From Nocardia blacklockiae (lineage in GTDB: Bacteria; Actinomycetota; Actinomycetes; Mycobacteriales; Mycobacteriaceae): a stretch of 64,000 nucleotides of DNA. Location: contig NZ_JADLRJ010000011.1 in assembly GCF_015477355.1 (NCBI RefSeq), positions 1 through 64,000 of the forward strand. Reading direction: 5' to 3'. Within the stretch, counting starts at the first letter, position 1, and every line of letters starts with the position of its first letter. A program made the position numbers and the translations under genes. Of the stretch, positions 34,958 to 44,291 are shown one piece after another. Under the pieces are notes generated by a model that worked only from the letters and a program-made list of their open reading frames with translations, was not told the DNA's origin and did no database searches.

Positions 34958-35960
34958 GGTTGGTGTCCTTCGTGCGGCGGCCCACGGCCGCAAGGGTTTC
35001 CACCGCGGCGGTGTACAGTGAGTCGGCCGACGGCAGCGCGAGGCGCTCCAGCGGCTTGGCGTAGGGCAGCGGCACCTCGGCCATCGCCACCCGGCGCACG
35101 GGCGCGTCGAGGTAGTCGAACGCCCCGTCGGAGATCGACGCGGCGACTTCCGCGCCGATGCCGTAGGTGAGCCAGTCGTCCTCGCCGATCACCGCGCAGC
35201 CGGTCTTGCGCACCGAGGCGATCAGGGTGTCCCGATCCAGCGGCCGCAGGCTGCGCAGGTCGATGACCTCCGCCGAAATGCCTTCTGCGGCCAGACGTTC
35301 GGCCACCTGGGTGGCGACGGTCGCCATCCGCGAGTAGCCGATCAGCGTGATGTCGGAGCCGACCCGGGTGACCGCCGCCTTGCCGATCTGGGCGGGCGGA
35401 ACATCCTCGGGCACTTCGCCTTTGGTGTTGTAGAGCGACAGGTTCTCCAGGAACAGCACCGGGTCGTCGTCGGCGATCGCGGCGCGCAGCAGCGCGCGGG
35501 CGTCGGCCGGGGTACTCGGCGCGACCACCTTCAGGCCCGGCACGAAGGCGTAGTACAGCTCGATGTTCTGCGAGTGCGTCGCGCCCAGCTGCTGGCCGCC
35601 GCCGCCGGGGGTGCGGATCACCATCGGCACGCTGGTCTGGCCGCCGAACATGCCGTAGATCTTGGCGGCGTGATTGACGATCTGGTCGAGCGCGAGCAGC
35701 GAGAAATTGATCGTCATGATCTCCACGACCGGGCGCAGCCCCAGCATGGCGGCGCCGATGGCCGCGCCGACGAAACCCTCTTCGGCGATCGGAGTGTCGC
35801 GCACCCGCTTCTCGCCGAACTCCTCGAGCAGCCCGGCGGTGATCTTGTAGGAACCCTCGAAGACGCCGATCTCCTCGCCGATGAGCAGGATGTCGTCGTC
35901 GCGCCGCATCTCCTGGCGCAGGGTGTCGCGCAGGGCCTCGCGATAGGTCATGACAGGCAC
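34950..35960 (-). CDS. pdhB: Pyruvate dehydrogenase E1 component, beta subunit
   Basis: 336 residues. It has the pattern of heterotetrameric 2-oxoacid dehydrogenase beta subunits: TYREALRDTLRQEMRRDD, ILLIGEEIGVFEGSYK (the Glu that activates thiamine diphosphate), GFVGAAIGAAMLGLRPVVE, and PGGGGQQLGATHSQNIE. The C-terminal transketolase fold contains VIDLRSLRPLDRDTLIASVRKT. With PdhA it decarboxylates the 2-oxoacid and acylates the lipoyl group. The GTG at 35960 is used here; an ATG lies at 35951. It is 17 bases downstream of pdhA. Confidence 0.93.
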   Translation of the reverse strand: MPVMTYREALRDTLRQEMRRDDDILLIGEEIGVFEGSYKITAGLLEEFGEKRVRDTPIAEEGFVGAAIGAAMLGLRPVVEIMTINFSLLALDQIVNHAAKIYGMFGGQTSVPMVIRTPGGGGQQLGATHSQNIELYYAFVPGLKVVAPSTPADARALLRAAIADDDPVLFLENLSLYNTKGEVPEDVPPAQIGKAAVTRVGSDITLIGYSRMATVATQVAERLAAEGISAEVIDLRSLRPLDRDTLIASVRKTGCAVIGEDDWLTYGIGAEVAASISDGAFDYLDAPVRRVAMAEVPLPYAKPLERLALPSADSLYTAAVETLAAVGRRTKDTNLA

Positions 35961-35977
35961 GGTGGTGTGGTCCTCGG

Positions 35978-37069
35978 TCAGGCGCTGAACAGCGGGTCGG
36001 CGGGCAGCCGGCGGGAGTCGCCGGGCACCGGGGTGGCGTAGGTGAAGTCGAACAGGCTCGACGGCTCCGGGTGCGGGCTGGCGTCGGCGAACGCGACGGC
36101 CGCCTCGACACCCTCACGGACCTCCGCCTCGACCGCGGCGATGTCCTGCTCCGAGAGGATCCCGGCCGCGCTCAGCTCGGCCCCGAACCGCTCGATCGGA
36201 TCGTGGGCGCGCGCGGCCGAAACATCCTCGGCGGAACGGTATTTCGCCGGGTCGACCACCGAGTGACCCCTGAGCCGGTAGCTGACCGCCTCGAGCAGCG
36301 CCGGTTTGCCTTCGCGCCGTGCGCCTTCCAGCAGTTCGGCCGCGATGTCGCGGACCGCCAGCACATCGGTGCCGTCCACCCGCTCGCCGCGCATCCGGTA
36401 GGACGCCGCGCGCTTGTAGAGGTCGGGTTCGGCCGAGGAGCGCTCGACCGTGGTGCCCATGCCGGTCTGGTTGTTGATCACCAGGAACAGCACCGGCAGC
36501 CGCCACAGCGCCGCGATGTTCAGCGATTCGTGGAAGGCGCCGATATTGGTGGTGCCGTCGCCCATCTGGCACACCACCACGTCGTCGCCGCCGCGGTAGT
36601 CGATGGCGAGCGCGGCGCCGACGGCGAGCGGCACCTGGCCGCCGACGATGGCGTAGCCGCCCAGCAGCCGGGTCGCGGTGTCGTACATGTGCATCGAGCC
36701 GCCCCAGCCCTTGGAGGTGCCGGTGGAGCGGCCGTACAGCTCGGCCATCACCTTGCCGGGCTCGATGCCCTTGGCCAGGGCGTAGCCGTGCTCGCGGTAG
36801 TTGGTGAACAGATAGTCGGTGGGGCACATGGCCGCCGCCAGCCCCACGACGGTGGCCTCCTCGCCGAGGTTGAGGTGGCAGTAGCCGCCGATCTTGGCCT
36901 GCTGGTAGCTCTGCGCGGTGCGCTCCTCGAAGCGGCGCACGAACAGCATGTCGCGGTAGAGGCCGCGCAGCACCTGCGGGTCCTCATCGCCGAAACGGTT
37001 GTCGGCCTTGGCTTTCGGGGCGCTCGTCGCCTTGCGGGCGGTCTTGCGCGGTGCGGTGGTCGCGGTCAC
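35978..37069 (-). CDS. pdhA: Pyruvate dehydrogenase E1 component, alpha subunit
   Basis: 363 residues with a lysine/alanine-rich N-terminal 25 (possibly an interaction tail). The thiamine-diphosphate motif is MGDGTTNIGAFHESLN...LFLVINNQ (~168-200, GDG to NN). Other family blocks are FVRRFEERTAQSYQQAKIGG, LFTNYREHGYALAKG, and RLRGHSVVDPAKYR, the regulatory loop shared with PDH E1-alpha. This pattern favours pyruvate over branched-chain or acetoin dehydrogenase, but substrate tests are lacking. It is 13 bases from lpdA and transcribed with it. Confidence 0.92.
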   Translation of the reverse strand: MTATTAPRKTARKATSAPKAKADNRFGDEDPQVLRGLYRDMLFVRRFEERTAQSYQQAKIGGYCHLNLGEEATVVGLAAAMCPTDYLFTNYREHGYALAKGIEPGKVMAELYGRSTGTSKGWGGSMHMYDTATRLLGGYAIVGGQVPLAVGAALAIDYRGGDDVVVCQMGDGTTNIGAFHESLNIAALWRLPVLFLVINNQTGMGTTVERSSAEPDLYKRAASYRMRGERVDGTDVLAVRDIAAELLEGARREGKPALLEAVSYRLRGHSVVDPAKYRSAEDVSAARAHDPIERFGAELSAAGILSEQDIAAVEAEVREGVEAAVAFADASPHPEPSSLFDFTYATPVPGDSRRLPADPLFSA

Positions 37070-37082
37070 GGGTGGGTGCTCC

Positions 37083-38531
37083 TCAACGCTTGCGCGGGGC
37101 GATGTGTACCGGCAGGCCGAGCCCGGCCAGGGCCGTCTCCATACCGATCTCGCCGAGGGTGGGGTGGGCGTGGATGGTGTCGGCGAGCTCGTCGAGCGTC
37201 GCCTCCAGCGACATGGCGAGCGCGCCCTCGGTGATCAGGTCGCTGGCCGCAGGGCCGATGATGTGCACGCCGAGCACTTCCCGATGCCGTTGCCCGGCAA
37301 CGATCTTCATGAAGCCCTCGGTGTCGCCGAAGGTGCGCGAGCGGCCCAGTGCCGCGAACGGGAACTTCGCGGCGAGCACGTCGTGGCCGGCGGCGCGGGC
37401 CTGCTCCTCGGTGAGGCCCACGCTGGCGATCTCGGGGTGGGTGAAGGTGGCCGCGGGGATCACCGTGTAGTCGATGTGCGCCGGGTGCCCGGCGATCACG
37501 TCGGCCGCGGTGAGTCCCTGGTGGGACGCGACGTGCGCGAGCAGGGCCCGGCCGGTGACGTCGCCGATGGCGTAGACGTGTTCCACGCCGGTACGCAGCT
37601 GGTCGTCGACCTCGATGAAACCCCGTGCGTCCGTGGTGATTCCGGTGGCCTCCAGGCCGAGGTCGGCGGTGTTGGGCCGCCGGCCGACGCCGACCAGAAC
37701 CACGTCGGCGTCGAGTTCGCGCGCCCGAGGTCCGCCGACGGCGACGCGCAGCGGGCCGCCGGCCGCGATCGATTCGACCGTCGAGCCGGTGAGCACCGTG
37801 ATGCCGCGCTGCTCGAACGACCGGCCCAGCGCGACCCCGATGTCCTTGTCCTCCAACGGAACCAGGCGGTCCTGCAATTCGACGACGGTCACTTCGCTGC
37901 CGAAGGTGGCGAACAGGCTTGCCCATTCCGCGCCGACCGCGCTGCCGCCGATCACGACCAGCCGGCGCGGCACTTCGGTCAGCCCGAACGCCCCGTCGGA
38001 GGTGACGACGCCGGGCAGGTCGGCGCCGGGAATCGGCAGCCGGGCGGGCACCGAGCCGGTCGCGACGATCACGTCCCGGGCCTCGAGGCGGCGGATCGCG
38101 GCGGCCGGTGCGGCCGCGTAGCGCGGGCCGCCGGGGAAGATCGGGGACGGCCCGACCTCGTGCACCTCGACGGCAGTGGGGCCGACGAAGCGGGCGTGGC
38201 CCTCCACGACCGTGACCCCGTTGGCCCGCAGCAGTCCCGCGACGCCGTCGGTGAGTTCCTTGACGATGCCGTCCTTGCGCTGGCGCACAGCGCCGAAATC
38301 GAAGCGCACGTTCTCGGTCAGGACGCCGAATTCCGCTGCGGCGCTTACGGTCTGGAAGACCTCCGCGGAGCGCAGCATGGCCTTGGTGGGAATGCAGCCC
38401 CAGTTCAGGCAGACCCCGCCCGGCCGCTCCTTCTCCACCAGGCCGACCGACAGCCCGCGCTGCGCGGCACGCAGCGCGGCCACGTACCCGCCCGGGCCGC
38501 CGCCCACGACCAAAAGATCGAACTCCGGCAC
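37083..38531 (-). CDS. lpdA: Dihydrolipoyl dehydrogenase (E3)
   Basis: 482 residues from a GTG with taggag upstream. FAD fold LLVVGGGPGGYVAALRAAQ; redox disulphide in GGVCLNWGCIPTKA (~42-52); NAD fold VVIGGSAVGAEWASLFATFG; second FAD block VYAIGDVTGRALLAHVASHQG; and the catalytic His/Glu pair in the C-terminus, HIIGPAASDLITE and IHAHPTLGE. It re-oxidises dihydrolipoamide using NAD+. Unusually it leads the operon, ahead of E1-alpha, E1-beta and E2, giving a complete complex in one transcript. Confidence 0.95.
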   Translation of the reverse strand: MPEFDLLVVGGGPGGYVAALRAAQRGLSVGLVEKERPGGVCLNWGCIPTKAMLRSAEVFQTVSAAAEFGVLTENVRFDFGAVRQRKDGIVKELTDGVAGLLRANGVTVVEGHARFVGPTAVEVHEVGPSPIFPGGPRYAAAPAAAIRRLEARDVIVATGSVPARLPIPGADLPGVVTSDGAFGLTEVPRRLVVIGGSAVGAEWASLFATFGSEVTVVELQDRLVPLEDKDIGVALGRSFEQRGITVLTGSTVESIAAGGPLRVAVGGPRARELDADVVLVGVGRRPNTADLGLEATGITTDARGFIEVDDQLRTGVEHVYAIGDVTGRALLAHVASHQGLTAADVIAGHPAHIDYTVIPAATFTHPEIASVGLTEEQARAAGHDVLAAKFPFAALGRSRTFGDTEGFMKIVAGQRHREVLGVHIIGPAASDLITEGALAMSLEATLDELADTIHAHPTLGEIGMETALAGLGLPVHIAPRKR

Positions 38532-38913
38532 TCGTGGTGCTCCTAAATCTCGACGATTCCGACCCGGTCCCGGTTGTGGCGCGAGTCATCGGGAACGAGT
38601 CTGGTCGCCACCCAGTGCACAAACAATGACTCCGAAGCCCAGGAATCGGGTGCCGAAAATGGGCTCTGCGCCCAATCCGCCCACGCGAGTCGTTGGGAGT
38701 TCTCCGTGTCGGGCGGAAGCTGCGGAGTGATGCCGAAAGGTTGCCGAATCGGGACCTGCGGGTGTTGTGAAACGCTCTGTGGCTGTTCAGCCCGGCCGGG
38801 CCGGAGGTTGCTGCTATCCGGTTGTCGCGCAAGCCGTTCGGCCGCGACACGCGCGGGGGCCTGCGATCTTTCGCGGATGGCTGCGCGCGGGTGATCTTCC
38901 GGCGTACAACGGA
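38532..38913. other. Divergent intergenic region between lpdA and the secreted esterase
   Basis: About 380 bases with no gene supported on either strand. It must contain the promoter of the lpdA-pdhABC operon (minus) and that of the esterase (plus). No clear -10/-35 pair or operator stands out. Confidence 0.45.
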
Positions 38914-39861
38914 ATGGTGATGGCTTCGAGGTGGTCGGCCGCGCTCGTGACCGTGCTGATGGGCGCCGTCGCACTGTGTTCGTTATCAGCGTCCCCGGCC
39001 GCGGCGGAGGAGGCCCGGGTGGTCGGCGAGAATCCCCTGGGCGGGTCGGTCTCGCAGGTGGACGTGTACTCGCCCGCGATGGGTCAGGTGATCAGCAGCC
39101 GGGTGATTCGCGCGGCAGGCGGCCCCGCGCCCACCCTGTACCTGCTCACCGGCATCGGCGGCGGGCTGGACGGCATCTCCTGGTGGGACGACACCGATGT
39201 CCGGCAGTTCTTCGCCGACAAGCACGTCAACGTGGTGATGCCGATCGGCGGCGCCTACAGCATGTACACCGACTGGCACTCCGACGATCCGGTGGTCGGC
39301 CGCGGCAAATGGCAGACCTTCCTGACCCAGGAACTGCCCTCGGCGCTGGACGCCCATCTGGGCAGCACCGGCCGCAATGCCGTCGCCGGGGTCTCGATGA
39401 GCGCCGCGTCCGCGATCGACCTGGCCATTCAGGCGCCCGGTCGCTACGACGCGGTCGCGGCCTACAGCGGCTGCCCGTGGTCGGCGGACCCGGCCGGGAT
39501 CGGCCTGATCTCCGCGCAGGTCGCCCGCGGCGGCGCCAATCCGGGCAACATGTGGGGCTTCCCCGGCACCGGCGGCTGGCAGGCGCACGACGCGTTCGCG
39601 CACGCCGGCGCGCTCGCGGGCAAGACCGTCTACCTGTCGGCGGCGACCGGCACACCCGGGGAGATCGACCGGGGCGGCCTGCCGTTCCCGCCGGTCGAGG
39701 CGATCGCCAGCACCTGCACGGCCGCCTTCGCGGGACGGCTTGCCCAGCTCGGCGTGCCGGCGATCCACGTGAACCGCCCGGAGGGCGCGCACACCTGGGG
39801 CCAGTTCCAGGCCGACCTGCACGATTCCTGGCCGCATCTGGCCGCCGCGCTCGGGGCGTGA
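38914..39861 (+). CDS. Secreted esterase of the antigen-85 / esterase D type
   Basis: 315 residues from the ATG at 38914 (another ATG at 38920). Signal peptide AALVTVLMGAVALCSLSASPAAA. The alpha/beta hydrolase shows the nucleophile elbow GVSMSAASAIDLA (Ser ~167), the substrate-pocket segment YLLTGIGGGLDGISWWDD, and a likely catalytic His in PEGAHTWGQFQADL (~300), with GEIDRGGLPFPP near the acid. Antigen-85 enzymes move mycolyl groups between trehalose lipids and the wall. This protein has the fold and layout but lacks proof of that substrate. It is monocistronic. Confidence 0.85.
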   Translation: MVMASRWSAALVTVLMGAVALCSLSASPAAAEEARVVGENPLGGSVSQVDVYSPAMGQVISSRVIRAAGGPAPTLYLLTGIGGGLDGISWWDDTDVRQFFADKHVNVVMPIGGAYSMYTDWHSDDPVVGRGKWQTFLTQELPSALDAHLGSTGRNAVAGVSMSAASAIDLAIQAPGRYDAVAAYSGCPWSADPAGIGLISAQVARGGANPGNMWGFPGTGGWQAHDAFAHAGALAGKTVYLSAATGTPGEIDRGGLPFPPVEAIASTCTAAFAGRLAQLGVPAIHVNRPEGAHTWGQFQADLHDSWPHLAAALGA

Positions 39862-39874
39862 AACCGCTTCGCGC

Positions 39875-41056
39875 TCAGGGCAAGTGCAGGGCCGCCAGCG
39901 CCAGCGAGAGTTCCACGTAGGCGCGCTGGCCCTCCAGCGGGCGGTGCAGCAGTGCCGAGATCCGGTGCAGCCGGTTGATCACGGTGTTGCGGTGGCAGTG
40001 CAGCAGCGGGGCGGCGTTGGCGGCCGAGCAGTTCTCCGCCAGCCAGGTCGCCAAGGTCTGCAACAGGATGTCGCGCTCCTTCTCGGGCAGCTCGAGCACC
40101 GGACCGAGAACGTGCGCCACCAGCAGATCGGTGAGATCGGGGGAGCGGGTGAGCAGCGCCTCGGGGTAGCGCTCGTCCAGTGACACCAGGCCGGTCGCGT
40201 CGCCGGGCAGCGTCTCCAGCGCGGTGAGCGCCGACGCGTGCGCCGCGTCCACCTGCGCCAGGCCGGGCACGGCGGGCGAGGCCCCGGCCCGCCCGCGCAC
40301 CAGGGGGCGCAGATGTCGTAGGACAGCGTCGCTGTCGCGGTGCTCGAGCGCCACCAGGCCGATCGTGGTGTCCATGTGGTCGTGCCAGACCGAGCGGATT
40401 CCCAACGCGGACAGCGTGGTCTCGGCCCCGGCGCGCAGGGGGCGGCCGTCGCCGCGGGCGGCCACCACCAGGTACGCCCCCTGGCTCGGCAGGTTCAGTT
40501 CCCGCGCCACCCGGGCCGCGAACCCGGCGTCGTGCGCGCGGCCCGCCAGGAGATCCTCGATCAGCGCGTGCCGGCGGCGCTCGTCGCGGCGCACCTGCTC
40601 GAGTTCGGTGTTGCGGTAGGAGGTGACCAGCGCGGAGGACAATCCGTCGATGACCGTCCACATGGCCGTGCCGGCCTCGCGGATCTCCTGCGGCCCGGCC
40701 TGTTCGGCCTTGTCCAGCAGCGCCTCCCACACGATGCCGCCGCCGAGCCGGAACGTGCGCAGCATCGCCTCCAGCGGGACGCCCTGCTCGGCGCGACGAC
40801 GGCCGATCGATGCCGCCACGTCGTCGCGTTCGGGATCGCCGGGTTCGCCGCCCAGTAATTGGAGGATCCGGGTCAGATAGCGGCGGCAGCCGTCTTGCAG
40901 ATCCGCCCGCGGCACCGAGGTGTAGTCGGTCCACTCGGGGTTGTCGGTGAAGATCGCCGAGATCAGCCGCTGGGTAAGCCGGGGGATGTCGGCGCGGCAC
41001 GCGTCCGCCAGCGTCCGAATCCCCGGCGTCGAGAGGGGTGGGTGGGGCGCGGCCAT
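39875..41056 (-). CDS. PucR/CdaR-family transcriptional regulator
   Basis: 393 residues from the ATG at 41056. An N-terminal helical sensor-like region (~15-150, with GVPLEAMLRTFRLGGGIVWEAL) is typical of RsbRD-N-like domains in this family. A central GGDEF-like or linker region follows. The C-terminal PucR helix-turn-helix (~335-393) is LLQTLATWLAENCSAANAAP and LHCHRNTVINRLHRISALL. Family members activate nearby catabolic genes in response to a metabolite. The adjacent secreted esterase (convergent, 13 bases apart) offers no clear target. It is distinct from the PucR at 44623-46119, which has a different N-terminus. Confidence 0.87.
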   Translation of the reverse strand: MAAPHPPLSTPGIRTLADACRADIPRLTQRLISAIFTDNPEWTDYTSVPRADLQDGCRRYLTRILQLLGGEPGDPERDDVAASIGRRRAEQGVPLEAMLRTFRLGGGIVWEALLDKAEQAGPQEIREAGTAMWTVIDGLSSALVTSYRNTELEQVRRDERRRHALIEDLLAGRAHDAGFAARVARELNLPSQGAYLVVAARGDGRPLRAGAETTLSALGIRSVWHDHMDTTIGLVALEHRDSDAVLRHLRPLVRGRAGASPAVPGLAQVDAAHASALTALETLPGDATGLVSLDERYPEALLTRSPDLTDLLVAHVLGPVLELPEKERDILLQTLATWLAENCSAANAAPLLHCHRNTVINRLHRISALLHRPLEGQRAYVELSLALAALHLP

Positions 41057-41121
41057 GGGAATGCACGCTACCGCGCGCTCCCGCCGCGACCTGCCGCACG
41101 GCCACGCCAGCGCAACGGACC

Positions 41122-41390
41122 TCACCGGAGCAGCCGAGCGAACTCGCCGCTCATCGCGTGCCGCCATGCGTCCTGCACGCGCAACCTCATCGGAGCAGGC
41201 GGGCGAATCCGCCGCTCATTGCGGCCGCCGCGCGTCCTGCTACGCGCAACGGACCTCATCGGAGCAGCCGGGCGAACTCGCCGCTCATCGCGCGTCGCCA
41301 CGCGTCCTGGACGCGCGATCTCATCGGAGCAGGCGGGCGAATTCGCCGCTCATCGCGCGTCGCCACGCGTCCTGCCACGCGCGGGTCGGT
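41122..41390. repeat. Four tandem copies of a gene's 3' end
   Basis: The last ~55 bases of the 41321-43834 gene, encoding DAWRRAMSGEFARLLR and a stop, recur three more times downstream. The stop triplets (tca on the plus strand) fall at 41321, 41256, 41187 and 41122: steps of 65, 69 and 65 bases. Copies read on the minus strand as DAWRRAMSGEFARLLR, DAWRRAMSGEFARLLR, GRAAAAMSGGFARLLR and DAWRHAMSGEFARLLR, each followed by TGA. Only the first is in the main frame. Confidence 0.9.
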
Positions 41391-43834
41391 GGGGAGGCGG
41401 TGGGTGTGGCGAGCGAGTTCCACGGTGTGCGGGAGCGGCCGGACGCCCACTGGTCGGTGGTGCTGGCGGCGGCGATCCGCTGCCTGGCGTCTCGAAGCGA
41501 CTGGTAGTTGCCGGGGTCGCGCAGCACCTGGTTGACCGAATCCAGCACCTCGTTGCCGTGGCGATTGCCGATGGCCGCCAGGATGCGCCCGGCGCCGTCC
41601 CGGCCGCCGACATTCGCGAGGGTGCCGGTGGCCTGCGCCATGTCGCCGTCCGCGAGTCCCTGCAACTGTTTGATCTTCGCCATCGTCGGGTCGCGCATGT
41701 AGTCGTCGATGAAGGCCTGCTGCTCCCCGGTGTAGGCGCCGCCGTCGAGGGTGACGCCCAAGGGGTTCGCGCGCTGGAAGCGGAACGCGGCGGCTTGCAG
41801 CGTCGCCATGTCCGCGGCCGCTTCCTCGGCGCTGCCGCGGCCGTTCACCAGGTTGTTCGCCGACTCCTGGGCACGTTTGGCGGCGGCCACCACGTGACCG
41901 AGGTGTTTGTCGGCGAGCGTCTCGTCGTCGGCGTTGGCGTCGACGATCTCCCAGGAGCGGATCGAGTGCCGCATGATGTTCTGGTCGGTGAAGCCGATGG
42001 ACCGCAGCACCGCCCACGCGTCGCTGCCGCCGCCACCGAAGTCCTCCAGGCCCTGCAACGCCGCGGCGGCACCGCGGAAGGTGTTGATGCCGCCGTTCTG
42101 CAAGGCGGCCTCGCGGGCGCCCTGCTCGAATTGTGTCCATTTCTCGTACGAGCGGGCGTAGGTGCCCGACGACCCGCCCACGCCCGGCGAGGCCCAGAAA
42201 CCCCACTGCCCTTGCTGCGCAGCGCGTTCCAGACGCGCGTGCGGCCGCAACGGCGAGCGGGTCCGGCCGAACAGCCATTCGGTCGCGGGCGAATTGCTGA
42301 CGGTGCTGACCGCCGCGAGGGCGGGCAGCAGACTCGAACTCATCGAATGCCCGGCGGTCATCGTGCCCATGCCGAGGGCCTTGCCGCCCCCGCCCGAACC
42401 GCCCCCGGACGACCGCGCGCCCTGGGCGGCCAGCGCGAACCGGTTGGCGATCCACTCGTTGCCGTTGTCCAGGCTCTTGCTGAGCTTTCTCAGTTGGAAG
42501 ATGGCGACGACCTCCACGATCGCCCCGACCACGAACACCACCATGACCTGATCACCGGCCATCCGGAACAGGTCACCCAGGATCAGCATGTAGACCCCGA
42601 GGAAGATGGTGTAGACCGTCATGCGCAGCGCGGCGACGAAACTGTCGACGACATTGCGGATCAGGAACGTCTGTGTGGGCCCGTACACGAAACCGCCTGC
42701 GGCGAAACCGAATATCGACATCAGCCCGTGATAGACGGTGTCGAGCGCGGACCGGATCACCTTGAGCGCCAGCACCGCCCCGAACAACAGCAGAATCGCC
42801 CCGGAGATCAGCAGCAGCAGACCGGTGGCGATCTGCTCGAAGTTCGGGTTGTCCATCGACGCCCGCGCCGCGTAGTCGCCGCAGGCCTGGATGCCGCCCT
42901 TGACCCGCTCCTCGCTGCCCGACGCCACCGCCGCCGACCACGCGGCGCGGCACGCCGGGCGCTCGTCGATCACGTGCCCGAAGTTCCACACCTGCAAGGG
43001 TCGCCGGGCGGTGTTGTCGGTGAGAGTGGCCTGCATGGTCGCGACCAGGTGAGTGGGATCGCGGGTGTCGTCCCCGTTCAGCCCCGCCGCCACCGAGATG
43101 CCGAGATCCCTTCCCTGCGAGAGCCATCCGTCCGAGGACAGCACGTCGGCCAGCGGCTCGGCGAGGAATATCGGCCCCAGCACGGCGACCATCAGCATGG
43201 TCACCACCTGCATGGTGGCCTTGGAGTAGAAGCCGCGCGCGACGAACCAGGCGACGCAGACCGCGCCGATCGTCGCGGCGGTCACCAGCATCATCGGCGT
43301 CGCGAGCTGACCGGTGAGGCTGTGCCCGACCGCGAGCAGCGGCTTGGCGAGCAGGTTCAGCCACTGGAAGCTCAGCGCGTAGCCGATCAGCCAGATCGCC
43401 GTGACGACAATGATTTTCCAGCCTGCGAACTCCAGGCCGATCACCACCGACAGCGCGGTGTTGCCCGGGCTGAGGATGCCGCCGTGATCGGTGGCGAACA
43501 GATAGTTGGCCGCCTCGACGCCCGAGGAGTCGGCGACGTGGGTCCAGCCGAGCGCGCTGCCCACCGACGATCCGGCGGTGCGGGTGCTGGTCTCGGCCGC
43601 GGCCGCGGTGCCCAGCAGGCCCGGGCAGACGAGCATGAGGAACAGGCAGGACAGAATTCCCGTGGTCCAGCGTCGTCGTCGTGTCGCGACGATCCACGCC
43701 CGGCACCGCCGCACCGCCTCGGACAGGTCCGGGGGCGCCGCGTGCCAGCCATTCGCTTTCCGGTTATCGAGTGCCACAACCAATTTCGTTTCTACGCAGG
43801 CCGCGGCGAGGCACGGCGCGTGCGGGATGAGCAT
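41321..43834 (-). CDS. Isolated TrbL/VirB6-like polytopic membrane protein with long helical C-terminal domain
   Basis: 837 residues if started at the ATG at 43834; GTGs at 43888 and 43777 are alternatives, and none has a strong ribosome site. A signal-anchor (GILSCLFLMLVCPGLLGTAAAA) is followed by about seven membrane helices between ~110 and ~460, for example FAGWKIIVVTAIWLIGYAL and ATGLLLLISGAILLLFGAVL. A Gly/Ser hinge (GGGSGGGG) follows, then about 350 cytoplasmic, mainly helical residues. The topology resembles TrbL/VirB6 conjugation proteins, yet no other secretion gene is near. The 3' end is tandemly repeated. Function unknown. Confidence 0.72.
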   Translation of the reverse strand: MLIPHAPCLAAACVETKLVVALDNRKANGWHAAPPDLSEAVRRCRAWIVATRRRRWTTGILSCLFLMLVCPGLLGTAAAAETSTRTAGSSVGSALGWTHVADSSGVEAANYLFATDHGGILSPGNTALSVVIGLEFAGWKIIVVTAIWLIGYALSFQWLNLLAKPLLAVGHSLTGQLATPMMLVTAATIGAVCVAWFVARGFYSKATMQVVTMLMVAVLGPIFLAEPLADVLSSDGWLSQGRDLGISVAAGLNGDDTRDPTHLVATMQATLTDNTARRPLQVWNFGHVIDERPACRAAWSAAVASGSEERVKGGIQACGDYAARASMDNPNFEQIATGLLLLISGAILLLFGAVLALKVIRSALDTVYHGLMSIFGFAAGGFVYGPTQTFLIRNVVDSFVAALRMTVYTIFLGVYMLILGDLFRMAGDQVMVVFVVGAIVEVVAIFQLRKLSKSLDNGNEWIANRFALAAQGARSSGGGSGGGGKALGMGTMTAGHSMSSSLLPALAAVSTVSNSPATEWLFGRTRSPLRPHARLERAAQQGQWGFWASPGVGGSSGTYARSYEKWTQFEQGAREAALQNGGINTFRGAAAALQGLEDFGGGGSDAWAVLRSIGFTDQNIMRHSIRSWEIVDANADDETLADKHLGHVVAAAKRAQESANNLVNGRGSAEEAAADMATLQAAAFRFQRANPLGVTLDGGAYTGEQQAFIDDYMRDPTMAKIKQLQGLADGDMAQATGTLANVGGRDGAGRILAAIGNRHGNEVLDSVNQVLRDPGNYQSLRDARQRIAAASTTDQWASGRSRTPWNSLATPTASPPTRAWQDAWRRAMSGEFARLLR

Positions 43835-44291
43835 GACGGTCGGGACCCTTCGGGGCTGCTCGACAGTCCCCGGAAACGACCTCCGCACGCTAACCCGGTG
43901 GTATGAACGACCACCTTCCGAGCGGTGAACAATGCACTCCGAGAACGCCGCGACCCGTTGACATTTCGCCTCCGATGTGACTCCCGGCGTTCACCTCGGG
44001 TTCACCGCCTCCGGCGGCGGCGGGCAAGTCCCGCTGACCGCCGTTTCGGTGTCATATCATCCGTCGGAGACGCGAAATCCGTTGCGCTTCTGCGTTTTCC
44101 GGGTATTTCACCCCTGTGCACCGGTGTTTATCCCCTCGGGTAGCGGGTTATACCTGAGCGGTATCGGAATTGTCGGTTTCGTGAGCCGGCCGCAACCAGG
44201 CGGGCGGCCCCCGGCATTTCCCGACCACTGCCGCCGGCAACGCGGACGCGAGTGTGTGCCGCGCGGCCGCGCGGGCGGGAAGTGAGGCACT
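43835..44291. other. About 450 bases of intergenic DNA
   Basis: No gene is supported. It lies between the TrbL-like gene (minus) and a small plus-strand gene, so it must hold two outward promoters. It is less GC-rich than the flanks around 44040-44170, with tata-containing stretches such as gggttatacctgagcgg near 44146-44162, but no confident promoter pair. Confidence 0.4.

Noticed and set aside
41122-41390. CRISPR-like array
   Set aside because: Units are tandem copies of a gene end, including coding and stop, with no unique spacers and no cas genes.
40859-43906. A 1015-codon plus-strand frame over the TrbL-like gene
   Set aside because: Low-complexity composition and no motifs; the minus strand has membrane helices and a plausible protein.
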